From QHXW01 sp035280425 (GTDB taxonomy: Bacteria > Acidobacteriota > Terriglobia > Bryobacterales > Bryobacteraceae), in contig DATEFW010000018.1 of NCBI GenBank assembly GCA_035280425.1, positions 62,001-126,000 of the forward strand: a stretch of DNA of 64,000 nucleotides, written 5' to 3'. A program made the position numbers and the translations under genes. Within the stretch, counting starts at the first letter, position 1. Each line of letters opens with the position of its first letter. This document shows positions 36,112-45,447 of this stretch, piece by piece. Under the pieces are notes generated by a model. That model saw only the letters and a list, made by a program, of their open reading frames with translations, ran no database searches and was not told where the DNA came from.

Positions 36112-39100
36112 TTAGAAATAAAAACGCAGCGAAAGCTGTAAGTTGCGCGCGTCGTTTGTCTTTCCGGTGACCTTGCCGAAAGAGGAGCTGGTTGGGTTGA
36201 AATTCGCTCCGCCCCAGTTCGGATGATTGAAGGCATCAAAGGCTTCCGCCCGGAACTGGAAACCTGACCGCTCGTTCACGGCGAACGACTTGAACAGCCC
36301 GAGATTCCAGTTTTCAAAGCCTGGGCTATGGATGACGTTGCGAATGCCCTTCTGGAGCACAAACGTGCCTTTCGCGGGCGCGGTATAAATCGGCGATCCA
36401 TCGGAATTTGTCGTGGAGAACCAATAGTGCGGATCCTTCGAGCCGTTGGCGGCGAACTGGTTCAAAAGCTTCGGAGTGCCGTTCATCGCCCAGAGCTGAT
36501 TCGTGCAGGACATACTGCCATCCTGGCCGACCCCGGCATAATCGTTGTTGACGCCTACGCTACAGGGAGTCCCGGTTTGAAGTTGCGTGATGCCGCTGAT
36601 CTGCCACCCGCCGAGCAGCCGCCCGACGAGATTATTCTGGCCGCGGAAGAAGGGCAAATCGTAGAGGTAATTGGCGGCGAACACGTGCCGGGCATCGAAA
36701 TCGGACTGTCCCCACAAATTGCCGGCGTAGTAAGTGTCGGGAATGATATCGCGCTGCGCGGACCCATTATCCATGCTTTTCGAAAGCGTGTAGGCAATGC
36801 CGAATGCGAGGCCCTTGGCGAAGCGCCGGTTCCAGGCGACCTGCAGTGAGTTGTATGTCGAACTGGCTATGTTGTCGGTTTCGCGAATCGAATTGTAGCC
36901 CTTGTAAGGCCGCAAGGCATCCAGGTTCACGCCCGGATTTGCGGCTACCACGGCGAGTGACGGCTGATTGATGTCGGCTTCGCGCTGCGCGTGCAGACCG
37001 CGGCGGGCAACATATCCCACCGATAGCAGCGAGTTCCAAATGGTTTCCCTCTCCACCGTGAAGTTCCACGCCCAGGCTTCCGGGTTCTTGAACGCCTTGC
37101 TTTGCGTGGTCACGGTGAGGGGCAGGGAATTGGCAGATGTTCCACCGGGGTTATCCACGTTGCCAAACGAGACGTTGGCGGTGGGCTGGAACGGCGGATT
37201 GCCGCCCAGGAAGATGGAATCACTCACACCCACGCGCGTGAAGAAACGGCCGGCTCCAGCGCGGATGACGGTCTTGGGCGTCATCTCGTAAGCGATACCG
37301 ACGCGCGGTTGGATGTCACCCCACTGAATGTCCGAATAGTGGCTGTTCACGCCGCGGAACAGATAGTTGTACGTCGTCACGTCGGCTTCCGGGAACCGGC
37401 CTTTCGCCGCACTCGGCCAGCCGCTGCCCGGGATCACCATGCCGTTGTAGCGATCGCCCGAGCCGGGAATCACCGCGCCAGTCTTGGGATCAATCTGAAC
37501 CGCCTTTGCCGGATCGTAGAATGCCGGGTCGAAGACAATCATGTTCCGCCACTGGGCGCTGTACGGGACGATGACGGAATAGCGGAAGCCGTAATCCACG
37601 TGAAGCTTTTGCGTGACCTTCCAGGAATCCTGCGCGAAGGCCTCGTGCATGCTGCCGCGGAAAATGGTGTAGGCGCGCTGGCCCAGTTCCGAATACGTGT
37701 CGAACAGCCCCATCGCCGCATTGGCCGCGGCAACGCCGGTGGAGGGGTGGCCGGAACGCGTGTCGGTGAAATTGAATTGCCCGTTTTGATTGTTGGTGCA
37801 CGTCGGGCAGGCACTCACGTTGATTTCGTCATTGTCGTTTTCACCGGAGCGCTCGAACAGGTAACCGAACTTGAGCGTGTGATTGCCCATTACGGAAGTA
37901 AAGCTGTCGGAGATATCGAAGATCGGTCCGGAGGAATGCGATGGGTACGGGCCGCCGGTCAGTCCGTTGAAGTTGGTGATGTTGGCCGTAGGGATGCGCG
38001 TCGGAATCAGTTTTCCTTGCGGAAATATGTACGGGTAGTTGATGCCGACCGTGGTGCGGTCGAGGAAGTGGGCGCGGTCGACGGGAATGTACACATCGTC
38101 GAGGCTGACGGTGGCTAGAAACTCGTTTACTTTGGTCGGGCTGATCGTCCAGACGTGACTGAGCGAACTGGTCTGGTTGGGCCTGTTGAAGTATTTCGGG
38201 GTCTCGCCGGGAGTGCCGTCGAGCGGCTGGTACTCGAAGAAAGAATAATTCATCCGCCGAAACTGGACGCGCTGCTTATCGGTGATATTCAGGTCCGCGG
38301 AAAGTGTGTCTTTGCGCTGGTTCTGCGGGTGAAGGGCGGCGATATAGAAGAACTGGCTGCCGTTAATGGGCGTAGTGAGATTCGGCACCGGATAAGCCTT
38401 CAGGATTCCCAGCCCGCTCGGGCTCAGCATATTTTGCGGAATGATATTATTCGGGAACGGCACGCCGGTATTCGGGTCTTTGATTACGACGGCCTTGTTG
38501 TAATAGACGTTCGATGGGTTCAGCAGTTCGCTGAAATTTCCTTGGCGCATGAGCAGCGATGGCACGGTCCACGAAGATGTGTCGGTGTACCGGTATCTGA
38601 CCCATTCCTGTCCCCAAAACCAGAAGATCTTGTTCTTCTCGGTATTGAATTTTCCGGGAATATAAAACGGCCCGCCGACGTAGTAGCCGAACTGGTTGTA
38701 ATGGAACGGCGGAACAAAATCCTGGCCGGCGGTATGATTGCGCGTCCAGGTATTGGCATTGAACGCGGTGTTGCGCAGGTATTCGTAAGCCGAGCCATGG
38801 AATTGGTTTGTTCCGCTCTTGGTGAGGATACGAATCTGCCCGCCGGAGGACCGGCCGTACTCGGGCGAATAAGTCGCGGTAAGAATCTGGATCTCCTGCG
38901 TCGAGTCCACGTCGGCCGAACCCAGGCTGGTGCCGTTCGAGCGCGTGCGCACAGCCGGCGCTCCGTCATAAGTAATCAAGCTATCCTGCGTGCGGGCTCC
39001 ATTGATGTTGCTGGGCCCCTGGCTGAAACTGAACGAAAGACCCGAAAGATTGCCGCCGCGGGTTCCGGGAACCAGATTGGCCATGAAGATCGGGTTACGG

Positions 39101-39552
39101 CCATTCAACTCCAACGCGTCGATCTGCTCGCGAGTCACTACTTTTTGCACTGAGGCTGATTCAGTTTGGAGCGTTGCGCCCTCGGCCGTCACTTCCACGG
39201 TCTCTGTAGCCGCTCCCAGAGCGAGAGTGGCATCGATCACCAGGTTGGAGCTCGGATCGAGTTTGTTATTGGTGCTTTCGTAGCGCTTGAATCCGGTCGC
39301 TTCAGCACGCATGTCATAAAGGCCGGGCGGTATGTTGGTAATTGTGTAGTAACCGGATTCGTTCGTCGTCGCCTGGCGCGCGAGGCCAGTTTGATTTTTT
39401 ATGGTAACTCTGGCGTTGGGAACCACGGCCCCAGACGGGTCTTTTATATAACCCGAAATCGAGCCAAGGTCCGACTGGGCAACTAAAAGCGCACTAGCAA
39501 GCAACGCTGCGCACACCGGCAGCATAAAGCGAGAAAAGTGGCTGTTGAACAT
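36112..39552 (-). CDS. TonB-dependent receptor, Oar-like, with carboxypeptidase-regulatory domain (receptor 3)
   Basis: 1146 residues. Leader (FMLPVCAALLASALLVAQ), CarboxypepD_reg domain at about 28-115 (GSISGYIKDPSGAVVPNARV, NESGYYTITNIPPGLYDM), plug (DALELNGRNPIFMANLVPGT, RILTKSGTNQFHGSAYEYLR), barrel, C-terminal NLQLSLRFYF. ATG at 39552 has GGGGAGG five to six bases upstream. The gene is divergent from a winged-helix/membrane regulator, a frequent pairing in this phylum. Ligand unknown. Confidence 0.93.
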   Translation of the reverse strand: MFNSHFSRFMLPVCAALLASALLVAQSDLGSISGYIKDPSGAVVPNARVTIKNQTGLARQATTNESGYYTITNIPPGLYDMRAEATGFKRYESTNNKLDPSSNLVIDATLALGAATETVEVTAEGATLQTESASVQKVVTREQIDALELNGRNPIFMANLVPGTRGGNLSGLSFSFSQGPSNINGARTQDSLITYDGAPAVRTRSNGTSLGSADVDSTQEIQILTATYSPEYGRSSGGQIRILTKSGTNQFHGSAYEYLRNTAFNANTWTRNHTAGQDFVPPFHYNQFGYYVGGPFYIPGKFNTEKNKIFWFWGQEWVRYRYTDTSSWTVPSLLMRQGNFSELLNPSNVYYNKAVVIKDPNTGVPFPNNIIPQNMLSPSGLGILKAYPVPNLTTPINGSQFFYIAALHPQNQRKDTLSADLNITDKQRVQFRRMNYSFFEYQPLDGTPGETPKYFNRPNQTSSLSHVWTISPTKVNEFLATVSLDDVYIPVDRAHFLDRTTVGINYPYIFPQGKLIPTRIPTANITNFNGLTGGPYPSHSSGPIFDISDSFTSVMGNHTLKFGYLFERSGENDNDEINVSACPTCTNNQNGQFNFTDTRSGHPSTGVAAANAAMGLFDTYSELGQRAYTIFRGSMHEAFAQDSWKVTQKLHVDYGFRYSVIVPYSAQWRNMIVFDPAFYDPAKAVQIDPKTGAVIPGSGDRYNGMVIPGSGWPSAAKGRFPEADVTTYNYLFRGVNSHYSDIQWGDIQPRVGIAYEMTPKTVIRAGAGRFFTRVGVSDSIFLGGNPPFQPTANVSFGNVDNPGGTSANSLPLTVTTQSKAFKNPEAWAWNFTVERETIWNSLLSVGYVARRGLHAQREADINQPSLAVVAANPGVNLDALRPYKGYNSIRETDNIASSTYNSLQVAWNRRFAKGLAFGIAYTLSKSMDNGSAQRDIIPDTYYAGNLWGQSDFDARHVFAANYLYDLPFFRGQNNLVGRLLGGWQISGITQLQTGTPCSVGVNNDYAGVGQDGSMSCTNQLWAMNGTPKLLNQFAANGSKDPHYWFSTTNSDGSPIYTAPAKGTFVLQKGIRNVIHSPGFENWNLGLFKSFAVNERSGFQFRAEAFDAFNHPNWGGANFNPTSSSFGKVTGKTNDARNLQLSLRFYF

Positions 39553-39767
39553 ACGCCTCCCCTGATTTGTTGTTTAATCTGCACGCACAGCTTCGCCGTT
39601 TGCGGCACTTGTGACAAAAAGACCCATCCGGGCGGCGGAGCCCGCCGCCGTCGCTTGCAAAATAGCGTTCCAGCGTGATAACTTACTGCCATCGAAGCGC
39701 CAATCCGGCGTTCATTTCAAGCGAATTCACGGGGAATTCACCGCGAATCACGTGATTTTTGGAACAA

Positions 39768-41069
39768 ATGGATCCGCTGACTTCACGCCTGCCCTCGGTG
39801 GATGCAAGGTGGGATATTGTTCAGCGGGTGGCGGCTAGCACAGCTTTCGAGCGGTCGCCCCGCCAGCGGGAATTACTGCTCTACATCTGCGAATGCGCTC
39901 TCGATCATCGACCTCAGGATTTGCGCGAGCAAGTGATCGGCGCGCAGGTCTTCAGACGCCCTCCTGGCTACAGTCCTTCTGAAGACAATATTGTTCGAGC
40001 TGAGGTCCGGCTGCTCAGGAAGCGGCTGGAAAGTTATTTCCAGTCCGAAGGGGTGAGCGACCCAACGGTGATTCGCATACCGAAGGGCAGCTACGTTCCG
40101 GTTTTCGAGCCGCGGTTTCCACAACCGGAAACGAGAGGGGACCGGCCCGGGCGCGCAGCGCTGGGGAGAAACGCCGGTTCCTGGTTCGGGTGGCAGACCG
40201 CGGCCATTTTGATACTTGCCATCGCGTGTGGGTGGATGTGGCGAGAGAGCCGGTCCGTCCCTATTCAGACCTCCGCAGCCTCAGTTGCGCGCCTCAGTGC
40301 TAATCCCCTATGGTCATCGCTGTTCGGCAGCGACCGCCAAACGATCGTGGTGTGCGCGGATTCGACTCTGGTGGTCGCGGAAACGATCCTGCACCGCCCG
40401 GTTTCGCTCGACGAGTATCTCGCGCACAAATACGCGACTCCAACCGGCAGGCGTGCCGGTGAACCCGATTTGCTCCGAGGTGGCCTCGCGAGATGGCAAT
40501 TCACGGACATCACCGATGTGCATCTGGTCCAGCGGCTCTACAGTCTGAATGCCGATCGGTGGGACAACGTTTCCGTGCGGCTGGCGAAAATCATGCGGCT
40601 TCAGGATTTCAAGAACGGCAATTTGATTTTGCTGGGTAGTACCCGCTCCAATCCGTGGAGCAAACTGTTCGAGCCGCTGCTCGACTTTTCTTTTGAATTC
40701 GACGAGCAGGCACACAGTCCGTTTATCCGCAACAAAGCGCCCTTACCGGGTGAGCGGGAGATTTATCGTGCAGCCCGGCCGGGCGGCTCCGGCGAAGCTT
40801 ATGGCACGATCGCGTTAGTTCCCAACTTGCGGCATAGCGGAAATGTGCTGATCATCGCCGGCACCACCGGAGAGAGCACCGAGGCCACAGGCGAATTCCT
40901 CATCAATGAAGCGACTTCGTCGAGCCTGATGCACGCTCTGATGAAAAAGAACAAGGGGCGGCTGCCGTACTTCGAAGTGCTGCTCAGATCGGGCGCGCTT
41001 GCCGGAGTCGCCAAAAATCCCGAAGTGATCTTGACGCGTATCCTCCCGGGCGAAGTGGTGCGTAACTGA
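39768..41069 (+). CDS. N-terminal wHTH-like, single-TM putative regulator
   Basis: 433 residues. Residues 1-110 form a module common in acidobacterial membrane regulators: QVFRRPPGYSPSEDNIVRAE, VRLLRKRLESYF and VIRIPKGSYVPVFEP, whose end resembles the C-terminal beta hairpin of OmpR-type winged helices. A transmembrane segment follows (TAAILILAIACGWMW, about 145-160), then a 270-residue extracytoplasmic domain without recognised motif (DRQTIVVCADSTLVVAETIL; LLGSTRSNPWSKLFE). The layout suggests a one-component membrane transcription factor. Divergent from TonB receptor 3 across about 215 bases, making that gene a likely target. ATG at 39768 preferred over TTG at 39759. Confidence 0.75.
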   Translation: MDPLTSRLPSVDARWDIVQRVAASTAFERSPRQRELLLYICECALDHRPQDLREQVIGAQVFRRPPGYSPSEDNIVRAEVRLLRKRLESYFQSEGVSDPTVIRIPKGSYVPVFEPRFPQPETRGDRPGRAALGRNAGSWFGWQTAAILILAIACGWMWRESRSVPIQTSAASVARLSANPLWSSLFGSDRQTIVVCADSTLVVAETILHRPVSLDEYLAHKYATPTGRRAGEPDLLRGGLARWQFTDITDVHLVQRLYSLNADRWDNVSVRLAKIMRLQDFKNGNLILLGSTRSNPWSKLFEPLLDFSFEFDEQAHSPFIRNKAPLPGEREIYRAARPGGSGEAYGTIALVPNLRHSGNVLIIAGTTGESTEATGEFLINEATSSSLMHALMKKNKGRLPYFEVLLRSGALAGVAKNPEVILTRILPGEVVRN

Positions 41070-41101
41070 TCCAAGCTGCGCCGCAGGCGCCTTTAGTGAA
41101 T

Positions 41102-41722
41102 TCAATATCCCGCTTCGATCAGCATGCGTTCGAACCGCGGATGATGGCGGTACTTAGCAAATGTCGAGTCTGTGCGCGGGTCGGGAAATTCCTCGCCGGG
41201 ATCCACTTTCGACCTTCGGTCGCACGCAGCCCGCAGATTGGCGAGTACATTTTCGAGATCGCCCCGTTCGGCGTACAGCCGCGCCAGCGTGTAATAGAAA
41301 AGCGGGTAGCCCGGGTCGGTCGCAATGGCCGCCTTCAGAAGCGATTTCGATTGAGCCACGTTGCCGGCCATCGCACAAGCCGCGGCATAATTGTCAGTGG
41401 CCAAACGCAGGTGTGCCAGCGATAAGCGGTGCGTTCTCGCGTTGAGCTCCATCGTCTGACGGTAGGCGTCCACAGCGGCCTTAAAGTTCTTTTGATAGAA
41501 AAGCGAGTGCGCGAACAGTTCGTGGGCGTCCGTAAATTCTGGATCTGCTTGGAGGGCCTGGCGGGCGTAATTTTCCGCCGCCGCGTAATCGTGATCCAGA
41601 TATAACCTATGAGCGGTGTCATAGAGCACCAGCGCGTTCAGACTCGAGCTTTGGGCGCACGCCGGACAAACGGCGGACGCAAATGCACAAAAAAGAGAAG
41701 CCAATGTTTTGCTCGGCCGCAC
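41102..41722 (-). CDS. exported TPR protein
   Basis: 206 residues. GTG at 41722 is preceded by GAGGAG at seven bases and begins a leader (TLASLFCAFASAVCPACAQ); the frame stays open upstream, but that overlaps the next gene and is a shadow. Three to four TPR-like helices follow (LYLDHDYAAAENYARQALQA, HELFAHSLFYQKNFKAAVDA, FYYTLARLYAERGDLENVLA). Convergent with the wHTH regulator; a short GCGCC/GGCGC hairpin lies between them. No catalytic motif. Confidence 0.75.
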   Translation of the reverse strand: MRPSKTLASLFCAFASAVCPACAQSSSLNALVLYDTAHRLYLDHDYAAAENYARQALQADPEFTDAHELFAHSLFYQKNFKAAVDAYRQTMELNARTHRLSLAHLRLATDNYAAACAMAGNVAQSKSLLKAAIATDPGYPLFYYTLARLYAERGDLENVLANLRAACDRRSKVDPGEEFPDPRTDSTFAKYRHHPRFERMLIEAGY

Positions 41723-41831
41723 TCTGAGACTCCTCGCCTGCTCCAGCCAGTGTGCGGACTTCCGTTGCGCAGTACAAGTTATCGAGAGATAGGTAAGAAA
41801 ATTCGCCGCCGGGTAACGACGGCATGGAAGC

Positions 41832-42488
41832 TTATCTGGTGATTGGCTTTGCGGTACGCCAGAATTCCGGATCGGCTGCGACCCATTCCTCGGCCGGCAT
41901 GCTCCAGTAAGGCCGCACGGCGAAGATTCTGCTTTCGTAGCCGCCAGCTTGTGCGATGGCGCCGGCCTGCTCGCGCGTGTGCGCGGGCCGGATGACGTAG
42001 CGCGTTCCATCGGGCGCTTCGAAAACCGCGCCGTCCATTGCGCGCCGGCTGCGAGTCACGGTGATCACGAGAAACCGGCCCGCGCCGACACACCAGGGAC
42101 TCCCTCGGCTGGCCTCCGGCAGGTAACGGGTCGAGGTCTCCAGAGGTTTTGTGATGAGTGCTTGCTTGCGCGTGGCTGTCAAAGCGAGCGCGTCGCGGAT
42201 TTTAGTATTGTTCGCATACGCGGCGGCCACCTCCCGCTCTTCAGCGTCCGACCGAAAGCCGTTCAGCCACCACGCCTCCTTCGGACCGGTGAGTGACTCA
42301 ATCCCGAGGTACGGATGGGGGCATTTCATTTCGGCGCAAACGCGGGCGGCCTCGATTTCGATCTTCCGGTATGCATCGTCGCTTCCCGGCTTCAAAAAAT
42401 CCCGGTAGACATAAAGTCGTTGCGCTGGGCGTTGCTGCGCGCCCACGCACATGGCGGCGAGAAACACATAACAAAAACGTGGCAGCAT
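41832..42488 (-). CDS. secreted hypothetical protein
   Basis: 218 residues with a leader (LPRFCYVFLAAMCVGAQQ). The mature start QRLYVYRDFLKPGSDDAYRK and PYLGIESLTGPKEAWWLNGF have the look of a dimeric ferredoxin-like (antibiotic-monooxygenase or NIPSNAP-like) repeat, tentatively duplicated in the second half (ARGSPWCVGAGRFLVITVT). No active-site residue identified. Located between the TPR and VWA genes in the same direction, 26 bases after the VWA stop. Confidence 0.7.
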   Translation of the reverse strand: MLPRFCYVFLAAMCVGAQQRPAQRLYVYRDFLKPGSDDAYRKIEIEAARVCAEMKCPHPYLGIESLTGPKEAWWLNGFRSDAEEREVAAAYANNTKIRDALALTATRKQALITKPLETSTRYLPEASRGSPWCVGAGRFLVITVTRSRRAMDGAVFEAPDGTRYVIRPAHTREQAGAIAQAGGYESRIFAVRPYWSMPAEEWVAADPEFWRTAKPITR

Positions 42489-42514
42489 CTGCGGAACTAT
42501 AGCATGCGGGCGTT

Positions 42515-43498
42515 TTATTTCGACGGTGCGTAGTAGCCCTTGCGCGCCTGCACTTTCAGATTGTGGTCGCGCGTGCGCAGATCGACGCGCCGGAAAGAGC
42601 CATCGCGCTTCTCGTTGGTTGGTGTGTAGGTGATAGCGTACTGGCTCCGCAATTCCGCCTGCAGTTCGGTGAATGCTTCGGTGAGCGGATGCTTCTTGTC
42701 CACTCGAAACACGCGCCCGCCGGTCTCCTCCGACATCTTCTTCAGATAAGAATCGCTGACGCCGCCGAAGTAGCCATGGCCATAATAAGCGCTGGGATCG
42801 ACGTAATAGATGCTGTAGATAACGGCGTCAGCCTGCTGCGCCGCCCTCACGGCTTCCTCGAGCTTCAACCGGCTGCCTTGATCGATACCATCGGTGATCA
42901 GCACAATGGCTTTGCGTCCGACTTCATGCGTCAGGCGGTCGGTAGCGGCAAGATACACCGCGTCGTAGAGCACCGTTCCGCGCGGCTGGCCGACGGTGGG
43001 TACCGGTCCCGGATGGATTCCGCTGACCCCGGAGTTCACGCGCAACTGGTTAAGCCCAGCCTGCAGGAGTCGCGGCGAGCCGGTGAAATCCTGCAATAAC
43101 TCGGCGTCTTCGCCGAAGCTGATCAGAAACGCGAGGTCCTTTTTTCGGAGCACCTCCGAGAAGAACTGATACGCGGCTTCGCGCTCGATGTCGATCAGGT
43201 TGGTCTGGCTGGCGCTCACGTCGACCAGCAGGCCGAGCGTCAGCGGCAGATCGGTTTCGCGCGCGAAATACTTGATCTGCTGCGGCTTCCCGTCTTCCGT
43301 CAGAATGAAGTCATCTTTAGAGAGATTGTTAATCAGGGCGCCGTGTTTGTCGCGCACGGTCGCCAGGATGTTTACCAGGTTGACTTCGACCTGAATGGTG
43401 GGTGAAATATCATCCGCCGGCTTCTGCTGCTGTTGTTGAGCCCAGGCCGCCGGGAGCGCTGTAACCACGGCCAACAGGCAGGCTAAAGGTTTCGACAT
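42515..43498 (-). CDS. VWA domain protein, acidobacterial VWFA-related type
   Basis: 327 residues, exported (PLACLLAVVTALPAAWAQ) with a Gln run after the leader. The N-terminal region VNLVNILATVRDKHGALINN precedes a VWA domain with an intact metal site (LLVDVSASQT; later AIVLITDGIDQGS) and ends KVQARKGYYAPSK, the layout of the VWFA-related domain family expanded in Acidobacteria. Probably mediates metal-dependent protein interaction in the periplasm. ATG at 43498; upstream in-frame residues overlap the glycosylase gene and are unlikely. Confidence 0.88.
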   Translation of the reverse strand: MSKPLACLLAVVTALPAAWAQQQQQKPADDISPTIQVEVNLVNILATVRDKHGALINNLSKDDFILTEDGKPQQIKYFARETDLPLTLGLLVDVSASQTNLIDIEREAAYQFFSEVLRKKDLAFLISFGEDAELLQDFTGSPRLLQAGLNQLRVNSGVSGIHPGPVPTVGQPRGTVLYDAVYLAATDRLTHEVGRKAIVLITDGIDQGSRLKLEEAVRAAQQADAVIYSIYYVDPSAYYGHGYFGGVSDSYLKKMSEETGGRVFRVDKKHPLTEAFTELQAELRSQYAITYTPTNEKRDGSFRRVDLRTRDHNLKVQARKGYYAPSK

Positions 43499-43540
43499 AC
43501 CGATACAATGGGGACGTACCCCCGCTTCCGATTGTTTCAA

Positions 43541-44146
43541 ATGGACGCTGCCATCCGCCACCTCCGGACGAGTGACCCGTTACTGGGCGCCGTGATCGAG
43601 CGGGTGGGCGCCTACGCCATCGAGTTGCGCCAGCCCAGCTTCGAAACCCTGGTCAGGTCGATTGTCTTTCAGCAACTTAGCGGGAAAGTGGCGCGCGTCA
43701 TTTTTGGCCGGCTCGCAGGCGCCATGCCAGGCGGCCGGTTGACCCCCAAGGACATCCTAAAATTACGTCCCGAGCGCATGCGGCGCCTGGGCCTTTCGCG
43801 CCAGAAGGCCATCTATATCCGCGATCTGGCGCGCCGGACGCTGAAGGGCAAAATCGTTTTCGAAGCGCTTGCGGCGCTTCCGGATCAGGCGGTGATCGAG
43901 CAGCTCACCGTGGTGAAAGGCATCGGCTTATGGACCGCGCAAATGTTTCTGATATTCGCCCTGGAGCGGCATAACGTGCTGCCCACCGGCGATCTCGGCA
44001 TTCGCTCGGCGATTCGCAAAGTATACGGCCTGACGGAGCTTCCGACTCCCCGCGAGATTGAAGACCTGGCGCGCGGCTGGCACCCTTACTGCTCGGTAGC
44101 GTGCTGGTATCTATGGCGCAGCCTGGACGGCCAGGCGGGAATCTGA
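43541..44146 (+). CDS. DNA-3-methyladenine glycosylase II (AlkA-type, HhH-GPD)
   Basis: 201 residues. Base-excision repair enzyme removing alkylated purines. HhH-GPD features: SIVFQQLSGKVARVIFGRLA, then LGLSRQKAIYIRDLA, the helix-hairpin-helix VVKGIGLWTAQMFLIFALER and the catalytic Asp in VLPTGDLGIRSAI. The N-terminal AlkA domain is absent, so it is a short form. ATG at 43541 (MDAAIRHL); an earlier in-frame ATG at 43508 would add 11 residues overlapping nothing essential. Divergent from the VWA gene by about 40 bases. Confidence 0.9.
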   Translation: MDAAIRHLRTSDPLLGAVIERVGAYAIELRQPSFETLVRSIVFQQLSGKVARVIFGRLAGAMPGGRLTPKDILKLRPERMRRLGLSRQKAIYIRDLARRTLKGKIVFEALAALPDQAVIEQLTVVKGIGLWTAQMFLIFALERHNVLPTGDLGIRSAIRKVYGLTELPTPREIEDLARGWHPYCSVACWYLWRSLDGQAGI

Positions 44147-44236
44147 GCACTCAATAGTTCGGTCGACCTGCGAGACCTTTTGCAGCTTGAGAGCGACGTC
44201 AACCGCAGCTGCGAGCGCCGGAAAGACGCTCGATTT

Positions 44237-45409
44237 TCATAACGCCTCCCCGCGTATGCGCACCAGGCTGCGATCGATGGCCCTCAGGTTCGGTACGCCC
44301 GCCAGTGCCATATCCAGTGCAAGCTCGGTGCGCAAAAGCTCAATCACACGCTCGACGCCGCGCTGGCCAAAAGCGACCAGCCCGTAAAGATACGGCCGGG
44401 CAACGCAGATGGCCGTAGCGCCGAGAGCCAGCGCTTTGAGAATATCGGTGCCGCGCCGGAAGCCGCCGTCAACGAGCACTGGAATGCGCCCGTGCACCGC
44501 CGCAACCACTTCAGGCAACGCTTCGATGGTGGCGCCGACGTGATCCAGTTGGCGTCCGCCATGATTCGAGACTAGGATGGCCGAAGCTCCGTTCGCCACC
44601 GCGCGTTCCGCGTCTTCGTGCGTCAGGATGCCTTTGATGATGATAGGCAGTTTGGTCTGTTCTCGCAGCTCGCGCACCGAATCCCAGGTAGGTGTCGGAT
44701 CGCGCTGTGAGGGATAGACGGCGGCGCGCTCGACGTTTTTCGAGCGAGGCAGATGGCCCTGCGCGTCCCGCTTTGGAATGCCGGTCTCGCACCACGAGCG
44801 GTCAAAATGATTGCGAATGTTGCGGTCGCGATGCGAAACGTAGGCGATGTCGGTCGAAATACAAATTCCCGAGCAGCCGTCGCCTTCCAGCCGTTCCGCC
44901 AGCAGACGCATGTCGTGCCGGCTCCGCATGGATCCACCGGTTTCAATCTGCCACCAGACGGGACCCTTCCCCGAAGCTACCAGGTCTTCGATGCCGCCGT
45001 TGGTGATGTGCAGGGCTTTCGATGCTGCGGCGGCGCGCGCGACGACGACTTCGCCATCCCGATAAAAGCAGTTCTTTCCTCCGGCAGGATCGAGCAGGAT
45101 GGGATAAGCCAGCTTCCGGCCGAGCAATTCGAGCGAAAGATCGATGTGATGCACATCCACCAGAGCGCGCGGCCGAATGATGATCCGGTTGAAGGCTTTG
45201 CGATTGTCGGCGAGAGTCACTTCGTCTTCAGAGCCGCCGTCAAGGTAGTCCCAGGCGACCGGGTCGAGCTTGGCCTGGGCGAGCGGCGCGAAATCCATCA
45301 CGCGGACCGGATCGTATAGGCGATCGTCTTCATCCTGGGCACTCAAAAACGGTGCGGCGCCGAATATGGAAATGAGCCCGCGCAGAGCTTGCCGGCGATT
45401 CATGCGCAT
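44237..45409 (-). CDS. FMN-dependent alpha-hydroxy acid oxidase/dehydrogenase with Tat-type leader
   Basis: 390 residues. A twin-arginine leader (MNRRQALRGLISIFGAAPFL) precedes a TIM-barrel alpha-hydroxy-acid oxidase: AWDYLDGGSEDEVTLADNR, PILLDPAGG, the FMN phosphate/base region, IIIKGILTHEDAERA with the flavin-binding Lys, the catalytic SNHGGRQLD (His and Arg), and VLVDGGFRRGTDILKALALG. Oxidises L-lactate or related 2-hydroxy acids. Export of a folded FMN enzyme to the periplasm is predicted from the RR motif and is less usual for this family. Start 45409 or the ATG two codons on. Confidence 0.88.
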   Translation of the reverse strand: MRMNRRQALRGLISIFGAAPFLSAQDEDDRLYDPVRVMDFAPLAQAKLDPVAWDYLDGGSEDEVTLADNRKAFNRIIIRPRALVDVHHIDLSLELLGRKLAYPILLDPAGGKNCFYRDGEVVVARAAAASKALHITNGGIEDLVASGKGPVWWQIETGGSMRSRHDMRLLAERLEGDGCSGICISTDIAYVSHRDRNIRNHFDRSWCETGIPKRDAQGHLPRSKNVERAAVYPSQRDPTPTWDSVRELREQTKLPIIIKGILTHEDAERAVANGASAILVSNHGGRQLDHVGATIEALPEVVAAVHGRIPVLVDGGFRRGTDILKALALGATAICVARPYLYGLVAFGQRGVERVIELLRTELALDMALAGVPNLRAIDRSLVRIRGEAL

Positions 45410-45447
45410 TACAGACTATCACGCCACGCGGCCCAATCTGAGCGCGT

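Noticed and set aside
41078..41090. GCGCC/GGCGC hairpin between convergent genes
   Set aside because: Only five base pairs and no T run; noted in the neighbour entries but not called a terminator.
44147..44236. Possible small RNA or tRNA in the gap after the glycosylase gene
   Set aside because: No cloverleaf or strong hairpin could be drawn.
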